From JACKNG01 sp040904625 (GTDB lineage: Bacteria > Pseudomonadota > Gammaproteobacteria > Ga0077536), in assembly GCA_040904625.1 (NCBI GenBank), contig JBBDTC010000071.1:1-50432 (forward strand): a DNA stretch of 50,432 bases, read 5' to 3'. Position numbers and translations under genes: made by a program. A model generated the notes under the pieces. The model had not been told where the DNA came from, did not search any database, and worked only from the letters and a program-made list of their open reading frames with translations. Of the stretch, positions 34,078-41,390 are shown one piece after another. How positions within the stretch are numbered: the stretch's first letter is position 1; every line of letters begins with the position of its first letter.

Positions 34078-34671
34078 TTAGGCTGCCGCCGGAAACAGCC
34101 CCGCTCGCAGGAACTGCCATTGTACGTCCCAGTCGCGCGCCGGCGCCTCGACGAATTCGCTGCGGACAAACTGAGCGATGCGCCCAACCAGCACCGTGAG
34201 TAACAGACGGGCCGATTGCTGTACGTAGATTGCATCGGCGCTGCTCTGTTCGACGAGCTTGCGTTCGCGCATGACCTGGCGGAACTGCGTTTCTACCCGG
34301 GCGAAAAATTGTTGGACCCGCTCGCGCAGGCGCTCATGTTCACCGAGCAGGATATCGCCAGTCAAAATACGCGCAATGCCCGGGTTGCGCTCCGCGAAGC
34401 GCAGCAATACGGTCGTCAGGTGCAGTAGTCTGACCTCGGCATCGCGCTGTTCCGCCATGACTTGATTGAACAGGCCAAACACGGTTTCCTCGGCAAATTC
34501 GATCAAGGCCTCGAACATCTGTGCCTTACTGGCAAAGTGCCGGTAGAGCGCAGCTTCGGAAACGCCTACCGCAGCGGCGAGCGCGGCGGTAGTCAGGCGC
34601 GAGCCGGGCTTGGATTCGAGCTCGCGGGCGAGTACTTCCAGGATGTGTTGGCGCCGGTCGATTTTCGTCAT
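34078..34671 (-). CDS. slmA: Nucleoid occlusion factor SlmA
   Basis: A 197-residue TetR-family protein with the SlmA-specific recognition helix region VGVSEAALYRHFASKAQMFEALIEF. In the family SlmA binds chromosomal SBS sites and blocks FtsZ ring assembly over DNA. Near argB/algC/coaBC, as in related genomes, though dut, its usual neighbour, is missing. A palindromic element begins 4 bp before its start codon, so its leader and any promoter lie in repeat sequence; no good ribosome site is seen. Confidence 0.92.
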   Translation of the reverse strand: MTKIDRRQHILEVLARELESKPGSRLTTAALAAAVGVSEAALYRHFASKAQMFEALIEFAEETVFGLFNQVMAEQRDAEVRLLHLTTVLLRFAERNPGIARILTGDILLGEHERLRERVQQFFARVETQFRQVMRERKLVEQSSADAIYVQQSARLLLTVLVGRIAQFVRSEFVEAPARDWDVQWQFLRAGLFPAAA

Positions 34672-34675
34672 TTCA

Positions 34676-35001
34676 AGCAGCCTGTCGGACTTAGGGCATC
34701 GTGATGAGGCGAGAGGAAGAGCGAGGCAAAATGAGCGCGTGTTTGAGGCGAATAGTGGGTCTATTTAGCGAGAACACGCGCTTATTTGGGCCGCTATTCT
34801 ACCGCCGCAGTAGATGGAGCCTAAGGACCCTGACCAAAATTATCTTTACATTCGGCTGCCCCTGAGCGGCCGCTGCGGCGTTACGTTTTTTGGCAATAGT
34901 CCCGCTATTGCCTGCAAAACGCGCCTTGCATCGGCCACTCAGGAACGGCCTCGGTGTTGACAAGATTATTTCGGTCAGGGTCCTAAGCCCGACAGGCTGC
35001 T
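34676..35001. repeat. Type II palindromic element, split by a type III insertion
   Basis: The ends AGCAGCCTGTCGGACTTAGG (34676-34695) and the last 20 bp before 35001 are reverse complements with one mismatch. The left part carries GCGCGTGTT...AACACGCGC arms around a core AATAG-TGGGT-CTATT. Removing the inner element leaves about 164 bp, close to the size of type I. Confidence 0.85.
34825..34983. repeat. Type III palindromic element (159 bp), inserted in type II
   Basis: Starts GGACCCTGACCAAAATTATC and ends GGTCAGGGTCC. About 20 of the outer 23 bp are complementary. Inner arms CCTGAGCGGCC / GGCCACTCAGG and a core GGCAATAG-TCCCG-CTATTGCC complete a near full-length hairpin. It is flanked by TAA on both sides (34822-34824, 34984-34986) as a direct repeat, as expected for a 3-bp target duplication. 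Confidence 0.85.
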
Positions 35002-35058
35002 AGGTTTCAGTCTTTCCAGGAGCCCCGTGGACGGACCCATCGGCGTCCTTCGGCGACG

Positions 35059-35949
35059 CTACTCGATCAGCGTGCCGACCCCTTCATCGGTGAACAGTTC
35101 GAGGATAACCGCATGTTCAACGCGGCCATCGATGATGTGTGCGCGTCTGACGCCATTGTCGACCGCATCGAGCGCGCTGCCAATCTTGGGCAACATGCCG
35201 CCCGAGATGGTGCCGTCCGCAATCAGCTCGCGCACACGCTGCGGCGTGATGCCCGTCAATAAATCCCCTTGCTTGTTCATCAGACCCGGCGTATTGGTCA
35301 GCAGGATCAGTTTTTCGGCCAACATCACTTCGGCAATCTTGCCGGCGACCAGATCCGCATTGATATTGTAGGAGGCGCCGTCGGCGCCGACGCCGATGGG
35401 GGCGATGACCGGAATGAAATCGCCGGCACTGAAATAATCGAGAACCTGGCGATTGACGGCGGACACTTCACCGACATGCCCCAGATCGATGATCTCCGGA
35501 GCCGCCGCTTCTGCGTCGCGTGGGGACAGGCTCAACTTGCGCGCGAGAATCAGCGGGCCATCCTTGCCGGTGAGCCCTATCGCGCGCCCCCCGGCGCCAT
35601 TGATGAGGTTGACTATCTCCTTGTTGACCAGACCACCGAGGACCATCTCGACCACATCCATGGTTTCCGCATCGGTGACCCGCATACCGTCGACAAAGCG
35701 CGATTCCTTACCGATACGCCGGAGCAAATCACCGATCTGCGGGCCGCCGCCGTGAACGACGATCGGGTGGATCCCAACAGCCTTCATCAGCACGATATCG
35801 CGCGCGAAGCCAGCTTTGAGATGCGCTTCGGTCATGGCGTTGCCGCCGTACTTGATGACCACGGTCTTGCCCTGGTAGCGCTGGATATAGGGCAGCGCTG
35901 CGGTCAATACATGGGCGACCGTCGGTGCGTCGTTGGCATTGAGGCTCAT
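35059..35949 (-). CDS. argB: Acetylglutamate kinase
   Basis: A 296-residue kinase, second step of arginine synthesis. VIKYGGNAM (~28), the glycine-rich VVHGGGPQIGDLL (~64), and the C-terminal GGMLPKIGSALDAVDNGV are present. It lies 42 bp after algC on the same strand, the same order as in Pseudomonas. It is followed by nested repeat elements instead of a clear terminator. Confidence 0.95.
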   Translation of the reverse strand: MSLNANDAPTVAHVLTAALPYIQRYQGKTVVIKYGGNAMTEAHLKAGFARDIVLMKAVGIHPIVVHGGGPQIGDLLRRIGKESRFVDGMRVTDAETMDVVEMVLGGLVNKEIVNLINGAGGRAIGLTGKDGPLILARKLSLSPRDAEAAAPEIIDLGHVGEVSAVNRQVLDYFSAGDFIPVIAPIGVGADGASYNINADLVAGKIAEVMLAEKLILLTNTPGLMNKQGDLLTGITPQRVRELIADGTISGGMLPKIGSALDAVDNGVRRAHIIDGRVEHAVILELFTDEGVGTLIE

Positions 35950-35991
35950 GGTGTCTCCGGCTGAGGGTCCGAACCAGAATCGGGTATCCGA

Positions 35992-38553
35992 TCAGAAGGG
36001 CAAATCGAGGCTTGCGTCGATGCCGTGAAGCAGCGCGCGGAACTTCTCCTGAACGCCAGCCAGAGCGGCTTCATCGTCGCCTTCGAAGCGCAGGATCAGA
36101 CAGGGAGAGGTCTTCGATGGTCGAATGAGTCCGAAGGCTTGCGGAAAATCGACCCGCAAACCGTCCAGTGTATTGACTTCGCCACCGGCAAAATCGGCTG
36201 CCGCCAACACCTGTCGCATGAATTCGGTGTGGTTGTCTTCGGCCATGTCCAGGCGCAGTTCCGGGGTGGCGATTCCGCCCGGCACGCTGTCGAACAAGTC
36301 GGCCGGCGACTGCCCGCTATTGACGATGATCTCGAGCAGGCGTGCGGCGGAATAGATGGCGTCGTCGAAACCGTACCAGCGGTCCTTGAAGAAAATGTGC
36401 CCGCTCATCTCGCCGGCAAGCAACGCGCCGGTCTCCAGCATCATTCCCTTGATCAGGGAATGTCCGGACTTCGCCATGATCGGCTCTCCGCCATGCGCGG
36501 CGATGTCGTCGGCGAGCTGTCGCGAGCATTTGACATCGAAAATGATCTTCGCACCGGGATGGCGCGAGAGGATGTCACGGGCGAACAGGATCATTTGCCG
36601 GTCCGGCCAGATGACCTTGCCGGCCCCATCGACCACACCGAGGCGGTCGCCGTCGCCGTCGAATGCCAGGCCAAGGTCGGCACCCTCCGCAAGTACCGCG
36701 TCGATCAAGGCGCTCAGGTTCTCAGGTTGCGAGGGATCGGGGTGATGATTGGGAAAATCGCCGTCGACATCGCAGAACAGTTCGATCACGTCGTGACCGA
36801 TGGCGCGCAGAATGTCAGGCGCCACGACCCCCGGAACCCCATTGGCGCAATCGACGACGATCTTCAGCGCATGACCGAGTGTGACGGGGATTTCCTCACT
36901 GATTCGGCGAATGTACTCGGCCACGATATCGGTCGCCTGCAGCGAACCGGTGCCCTCTATGAAGTCCTGCTCCTCGACCCGTCGTCGCACGGCCTGGATG
37001 GCCTCGCCCGAGAGCGTCTCGCCATCGAGTACGATCTTGAGGCCGTTATAGTGCGCCGCATTGTGGCTGCCGGTGATCATCACGCCGCTGCGCGCATCGA
37101 GAAAATGGGTCGCGAAATACAGCACTGGCGTCGGCACCAGCCCGATATCGAGGACATCGCGTCCGGATTCCAGCAACGCCCGTACCAGCGCCTCCATCAG
37201 CGATTCGCTCGAATGGCGGCCGTCGCGGGCGACGACAACCGTTCTCTGATCGCGCGCGTCGGCTTCCGCGCCGAGCGCACGGCCAATCTGATAGACGCCG
37301 TCTTCGGTGAGGGTCTCGCCGACGATGCCGCGGATATCGTAGCTGCGGAATACCGATGCGGGAACCGGCGTGACCGCCTCGGCTGCTGCATCCGGAGCCG
37401 CTGCGTCGACTGCCAGGAATTCGTCGACGCCTTCATCCGTACGCGGCACCGTCGGATCCTCGTTGTCCCCGAAAAGCTCGGCATTGAACTGCGTTACGTC
37501 GTCGCCGCCGGCGCGCTCGAGCTCGGCGATTTCAATTGCTGCAGGCTTGACGACACCATCCTCACGCGCACGCGGCAGGAGTTGTTCGAGCCCGGGATGA
37601 GCGCCTTCCAGTATGGCTTTGATGGCGCCCTGATAGGTCACCGCAGCGTCATCGCCGATGATCGCTCCCACCCGCACCTGGGCACGCCGGCCGTTCCAGA
37701 TGACGAACCCGACCAAGGCCAGAACGACGGCGACGCCCAAACCGATCAGCACTGGCGGGAATCCTGGTTTCACGCCAGGAGCAGACTCACCCTGGGGCTT
37801 GAACGAAACGGCGAGCGTAGTGCCCGCAATTGGCACGATGGCCGCCGGTACGTCGTCTGGCGGCGGACGGCCGCTCGCGGCGAGACGCACCGCGACACCC
37901 TGGCGAATCTCGACATAGGCGTCCGCCGGCGCTGCTGTCGAAACCAGTTCACGCACGACGTCAGGATCGACCGCGAGATGGACGAATCCGAGCAGACGCG
38001 CATTGCGGCCATCGGCCAGCGGCGTTTCGATGCGCGACAGGAAGACGATGTGTTCGTCGTCCGTGCCGGCCAGGTGGGCCTCAGCAGGCGGCGCCTTGCC
38101 CGCTTCCCGTGCCCGGCGAATCATCGAGATCGACGCGAAGGAAAGTGGTGGTCGTGATTCCATGTCCGGATCGCGCACAGTCGCCGGCAACAGGCGCAGC
38201 TTGAGCACGTGCGGCAACGTGGGTTCGAGTTCCGCAGCCAGGGTTTCCAGACGCACAGGATCCGCAGCGACCAGGGCTTCCCTTACGCGGGCATCGGCCC
38301 CAACGGCGTCGATGGCTTCGATATACTGCGCTAACGTCGCTTCCGCCGCGCGCGCAAGGCCGCGTGCGTGCTGCTCGTAGCGTTCATTCCACTGTGGTGT
38401 GGGGCCGTCGGCATTGCCGCCGAGCAGGATCTCCGCCAACACGTACAGTATTCCGGCGAGGCCGCCAGCCACCAGGATCGCGATGAGTGCGACGCGCGGC
38501 ACGCGCCTGAGGCCAGTCACGAGCGCGGTGCCGTTGACAGGATTTTTTTTCAT
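35992..38553 (-). CDS. algC: Phosphomannomutase/phosphoglucomutase AlgC, long form
   Basis: An 853-residue protein. The C-terminal ~460 residues are a complete alpha-D-phosphohexomutase: start FRSYDIRG, phospho-Ser in MITGSHNAAHYNG, metal site FDGDGDRLG, sugar loop AGEMSGH and phosphate site RPSKTSPCLILRFEG. The first ~400 residues carry a membrane helix (~14-36), a periplasmic sensor-like region and a second helix (~VLIGLGVAVVLALVGFVIW). The enzyme supplies Man-1-P/Glc-1-P for polysaccharides and LPS. Start ATG 38553 (MKKNPVNG) begins with a run of eight A. The longer 38607 start is less likely. Confidence 0.93.
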   Translation of the reverse strand: MKKNPVNGTALVTGLRRVPRVALIAILVAGGLAGILYVLAEILLGGNADGPTPQWNERYEQHARGLARAAEATLAQYIEAIDAVGADARVREALVAADPVRLETLAAELEPTLPHVLKLRLLPATVRDPDMESRPPLSFASISMIRRAREAGKAPPAEAHLAGTDDEHIVFLSRIETPLADGRNARLLGFVHLAVDPDVVRELVSTAAPADAYVEIRQGVAVRLAASGRPPPDDVPAAIVPIAGTTLAVSFKPQGESAPGVKPGFPPVLIGLGVAVVLALVGFVIWNGRRAQVRVGAIIGDDAAVTYQGAIKAILEGAHPGLEQLLPRAREDGVVKPAAIEIAELERAGGDDVTQFNAELFGDNEDPTVPRTDEGVDEFLAVDAAAPDAAAEAVTPVPASVFRSYDIRGIVGETLTEDGVYQIGRALGAEADARDQRTVVVARDGRHSSESLMEALVRALLESGRDVLDIGLVPTPVLYFATHFLDARSGVMITGSHNAAHYNGLKIVLDGETLSGEAIQAVRRRVEEQDFIEGTGSLQATDIVAEYIRRISEEIPVTLGHALKIVVDCANGVPGVVAPDILRAIGHDVIELFCDVDGDFPNHHPDPSQPENLSALIDAVLAEGADLGLAFDGDGDRLGVVDGAGKVIWPDRQMILFARDILSRHPGAKIIFDVKCSRQLADDIAAHGGEPIMAKSGHSLIKGMMLETGALLAGEMSGHIFFKDRWYGFDDAIYSAARLLEIIVNSGQSPADLFDSVPGGIATPELRLDMAEDNHTEFMRQVLAAADFAGGEVNTLDGLRVDFPQAFGLIRPSKTSPCLILRFEGDDEAALAGVQEKFRALLHGIDASLDLPF

Positions 38554-38643
38554 TCTGCCGCTGCTTTCGGGCGGATGCTGCGCGCTAGCAGCGCGAAGCC
38601 CCGGCAAGTGTACAGGCTGGGTCCTGCTGAATACATATGCAAC

Positions 38644-39852
38644 TCAGGCCTCACGGGCGATGCCGTAGCGCTCGGCGACGATGCGTACGAGTGCCCGTGC
38701 GATGCGCCCTTTGGGCGCACGCTCGAGGAGACGTTGGCCACCGCGCCAGATGACGAGGAGTTCGTTGTCGTCGCTGTTGAAGCCGAGTTCCGCGCCCCCG
38801 ACGAGGTTTGCCGCCACCATGTCCACGCCTTTGCGCTCGAGTTTGGCGCGCGCGTGATCTTCGACCGCCTCGGTTTCGGCGGCGAAGCCGACCGTGAACG
38901 GCGGCGCCGGACGGGCGGCAACTGTAGCGAGGATGTCCGGATTGGGGACGAGTTCGAGCTGACGCGCATTGCGGTCGCGTTTGAGTTTGGCGGCGGCCGG
39001 CTGCGCGGGACGATAGTCGGCCACCGCCGCGGTCGCAATGAAGATATCGGCCGCAGCAACGGTTGCGAGCACGGCATCGAGCATTTCCTGCGCGGACTCC
39101 ACAGCGATCGTCGCCACGCCCGGCGGCGGCGCGAGCCGGGTCGGACCACTGATCAGTGTTACCGCTGCGCCGGCTTCGCGTGCAGCCTCGGCCACCGCGT
39201 ATCCCATCTTGCCGGAGCTGTGGTTCGAAATGTAGCGCACCGGGTCGATGGCCTCACGCGTCGGCCCCGCCGTGATCAGCACGCGAGCTCCGCTGAGTGA
39301 GCCCGGCGCAAACAGTCCGGCGACCGCCTCGACGATGAACTCGACATCGGCCATCCGTCCCGGGCCATTCTCCCCGCAAGCCTGGCTGCCGGTCCCCGGG
39401 CCGCAAATGGTGACTCCTCGCGCACTGATTACGGCGAGGTTGTCCTGCGTCGCCGGATGTTGCCACATCAGCCGGTTCATGGCCGGCGCAGCGAGGATGG
39501 GTGCGTCGGTCGCGAGGCAAATCGCCGTTGCCAGATCATCCGCCTGGCCGAGACGCAAGCGGGCGAGAAAATCCGCCGTTGCCGGCGCCACGATAACGGC
39601 ATCGCACCACCGCGCCAGCTCGATATGACCCATCGCGGCTTCGGCAGCCGGGTCGAACAATGCCGTGCGGACTTCATGGCCTGATACCGCCTGCAGCGTG
39701 AGCGGGGTGATGAAGGCGGTCGCGGCAGGCGTCATGACCACGCGCACCTCGGCGCCCGCATCGCCCAGACGGCGCACGACGTCCGGCGCCTTGTAGGCGG
39801 CTATTCCCCCACTGACGACGACGAGCAGGCGTTTGGCGTTGAGAACAGACAT
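38644..39852 (-). CDS. coaBC: Bifunctional CoaBC (phosphopantothenoylcysteine synthetase/decarboxylase)
   Basis: A 402-residue fusion. CoaC half: VSGGIAAYKAPDVVRRL start, MNRLMWQHPATQDN and GSQACGENGPGRMA with the catalytic Cys. CoaB half from ~185: GARVLITAGPTREAIDPVRYISNHSSGKMG and KLKRD. It makes 4'-phosphopantetheine from phosphopantothenate and cysteine in two steps. dut, the usual next gene, is absent; algC follows after 90 bp. Confidence 0.95.
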   Translation of the reverse strand: MSVLNAKRLLVVVSGGIAAYKAPDVVRRLGDAGAEVRVVMTPAATAFITPLTLQAVSGHEVRTALFDPAAEAAMGHIELARWCDAVIVAPATADFLARLRLGQADDLATAICLATDAPILAAPAMNRLMWQHPATQDNLAVISARGVTICGPGTGSQACGENGPGRMADVEFIVEAVAGLFAPGSLSGARVLITAGPTREAIDPVRYISNHSSGKMGYAVAEAAREAGAAVTLISGPTRLAPPPGVATIAVESAQEMLDAVLATVAAADIFIATAAVADYRPAQPAAAKLKRDRNARQLELVPNPDILATVAARPAPPFTVGFAAETEAVEDHARAKLERKGVDMVAANLVGGAELGFNSDDNELLVIWRGGQRLLERAPKGRIARALVRIVAERYGIAREA

Positions 39853-39947
39853 GACTCACCTGGGTTCCGAATCGGGCGATTCTACCCCAGTGCTCGCGGC
39901 GCAGGCGCCGCGGGCCAATCGCTACCGCCGCACGGCGAGGGCCCTTA

Positions 39948-40104
39948 GGGTCCGCGGCAGAATAACGGGGCGATTTGGGGCGTCGAGACACCCGGCTGGC
40001 CAGGCGCGAGGAGGGCGAATAGGGGTTCTATTCAACTGACGAGCAACGCCGCCAGACGGGATGGATCGGCGTTCCAAATAGTTCAGTTATTTTGCCGCGG
40101 GCCC
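39948..40104 (+). repeat. Type I palindromic element, copy B (157 bp)
   Basis: Begins GGGTCCGCGGCAGAATAAC and ends TTTTGCCGCGGGCCC. Core GAATAG-GGGTT-CTATTC. Direct TTA flanks on both sides (39945-39947, 40105-40107) look like a 3-bp target duplication. It lies between divergent coaBC and radC; the right end faces radC, 45 bp before its ATG. The other ~140 bp of this intergenic space hold nothing else recognisable. Confidence 0.93.
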
Positions 40105-40111
40105 TTATACT
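40082..40111 (+). promoter_or_regulatory. Possible hybrid promoter of radC at the element end
   Basis: TTCAGT inside the right arm of element B and TATACT just outside it (40106-40111) are 18 bp apart. The -35 would come from the element and the -10 from flanking DNA. The radC ATG is 38 bp further on and has AAGGAGGGG as ribosome site. Confidence 0.4.
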
Positions 40112-40149
40112 GCGACACTCACGGCATCATCCCAAGGAGGGGAGCACCG

Positions 40150-40824
40150 ATGACGATCAAGGATTGGCCTGAGACCGAAAGACCGCGTGAGAAACTCATG
40201 CGCGGCGGCGCGGATGCGTTATCGGACGCCGAACTGCTCGCTGTGTTGCTGCGCACCGGGCGCCGCGGGGCGGACGCAGTTACCCTCGCCCGACAGGCGC
40301 TGGGCGCCAGCGGCGGTCTGCGCGGCCTGCTCGAGGCACCGTGGCCCGAATTCGCCCGCCAGGCGGGGTTCGGGCTGGCCGCCTTCAGTGTCCTTCACGC
40401 GGCCCTGGAGATTTCGCGACGCTATCTCTACGCTACGCTCGAGCGCGACGGTCCGCTCGAAAACCCCGATGCCGCGAGCGCCTATCTGGTCTCGCGGATG
40501 AAGGCCTACCGCCGCGAGGTCTTTGCCTGCCTGTATCTGGACACACGGCATCGCGTTATCGCCTTCCGCGAACTGTTCTTCGGCTCGATCGACAGCGCCA
40601 CGGTACATCCCCGCGAAGTCGTGCAATCGTGTCTCGAACTGAACGCCGCCGCGGTCATACTCGCCCATAACCATCCGTCGGGGATTGCTGAACCGAGCGC
40701 CGCGGATGCGGCCATCACCCGACGCATCGTCGACGCCGGGCGCCTGATCGACGTACGCGTACTCGATCATCTGGTCGTCGGCGAACGGGATGCCGTGTCC
40801 ATGGCGGCGCGGGGCTTGCTCTGA
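40150..40824 (+). CDS. radC: RadC family JAB1/MPN domain protein
   Basis: A 224-residue RadC with a helix-hairpin-helix-like N-terminus (LSDAELLAVLLRTG) and the JAMM metalloprotease-type motif HNHPSGIAEPSAAD. The conserved Glu lies further upstream in FRELFFGSIDSATVHPRE. Despite its name a direct DNA repair role has not been shown. Upstream of rpmB-rpmG, the classic order. Confidence 0.94.
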   Translation: MTIKDWPETERPREKLMRGGADALSDAELLAVLLRTGRRGADAVTLARQALGASGGLRGLLEAPWPEFARQAGFGLAAFSVLHAALEISRRYLYATLERDGPLENPDAASAYLVSRMKAYRREVFACLYLDTRHRVIAFRELFFGSIDSATVHPREVVQSCLELNAAAVILAHNHPSGIAEPSAADAAITRRIVDAGRLIDVRVLDHLVVGERDAVSMAARGLL

Positions 40825-40838
40825 GGTGCTGATCGCGC

Positions 40839-40867
40839 TTGGCTGGGCGGGATATTTCAGCTAGAAT
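40839..40867 (+). promoter_or_regulatory. rpmB-rpmG promoter
   Basis: TTGGCT at 40839-40844 and TAGAAT at 40862-40867 are separated by exactly 17 bp, a good sigma-70 promoter. It lies in the 80-bp gap after radC, 37 bp before the rpmB ATG. Confidence 0.7.
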
Positions 40868-40904
40868 TGCGCCCCTTTTTCGGGCCTCAAGCAGGAACTC
40901 AACC

Positions 40905-41141
40905 ATGTCTCGGGTATGCCAAGTCACAGGCAAACGGCCAATCTCCGGAAACAATGTGTCACACGCGCACAACAAGACACGCCGCCGTTTCCTCCCCAAT
41001 TTGCAGACGCATCGCTTCTGGGTCGACAGCGAACGGCGCTGGGTGCGCCTGAGAGTCAGCACCAAGGGTCTGCGCATCATCGACAAACAGGGTATCGACG
41101 CTGTCCTGAAAGACATGCGCAGCCGCGGCGACCGCGTCTAA
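40905..41141 (+). CDS. rpmB: 50S ribosomal protein L28
   Basis: A 78-residue L28, the normal length in gammaproteobacteria. It starts MSRVCQVTGKRPISGNNVSH and has the RRFLPNLQTHRFWV core. AGGA lies before the ATG. An apparent longer frame starting at 40839 is upstream promoter DNA. rpmG follows 13 bp later. Confidence 0.98.
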   Translation: MSRVCQVTGKRPISGNNVSHAHNKTRRRFLPNLQTHRFWVDSERRWVRLRVSTKGLRIIDKQGIDAVLKDMRSRGDRV

Positions 41142-41154
41142 GGGAGACAGTGAC

Positions 41155-41310
41155 ATGCAAGAAAAGATCAAACTCGTCTCGAGCGCCGGAACCGGCCATT
41201 TCTACACCACGACCAAGAACAAGCGTACCCACCCGGAGAAGCTCGAACGGCGTAAGTTCGATCCGGTCGTACGTCAGCACGTGACTTACAAGGAAGCAAA
41301 AATCAAGTAA
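41155..41310 (+). CDS. rpmG: 50S ribosomal protein L33
   Basis: A 51-residue L33 beginning MQEKIKLVSSAGTGHFYTTT and ending YKEAKIK. It lacks the CxxC pairs of zinc-binding L33 and is therefore the C-minus form common in proteobacteria. GGGAGA precedes the ATG. Cotranscribed with rpmB and followed by a strong terminator. Confidence 0.97.
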   Translation: MQEKIKLVSSAGTGHFYTTTKNKRTHPEKLERRKFDPVVRQHVTYKEAKIK

Positions 41311-41320
41311 GGCCTGGCTG

Positions 41321-41372
41321 GCCCGGGGCCCAAAAAAAAACCCCGCCGCGGCGGGGTTTTTTGTGCCCGGGC
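41321..41372. terminator. Bidirectional rho-independent terminator
   Basis: Stem CCCCGCCG/CGGCGGGG at 41341-41356, with A9 on the left and T6 on the right. An outer GCCCGGG arm pair extends the structure. It can end rpmB-rpmG transcripts rightwards and desaturase transcripts leftwards, since both genes end here. Confidence 0.92.
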
Positions 41373-41390
41373 CGCGGCTTCCAGGCGGCT

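Larger units (their letters stand above)
34672..35058. other. slmA/argB intergenic region filled by nested elements
   Basis: Of 387 bp, 326 are two nested palindromic elements (34676-35001 and, inside it, 34825-34983). The remaining ~55 bp before the argB stop hold nothing recognisable. No RNA gene or ORF is evident. Confidence 0.75.

Noticed and set aside
36025..38157. Long plus-strand open frame (710 codons) opposite algC
   Set aside because: Antisense to a fully conserved algC; Arg/His-rich, low-complexity product typical of GC-rich shadow frames.
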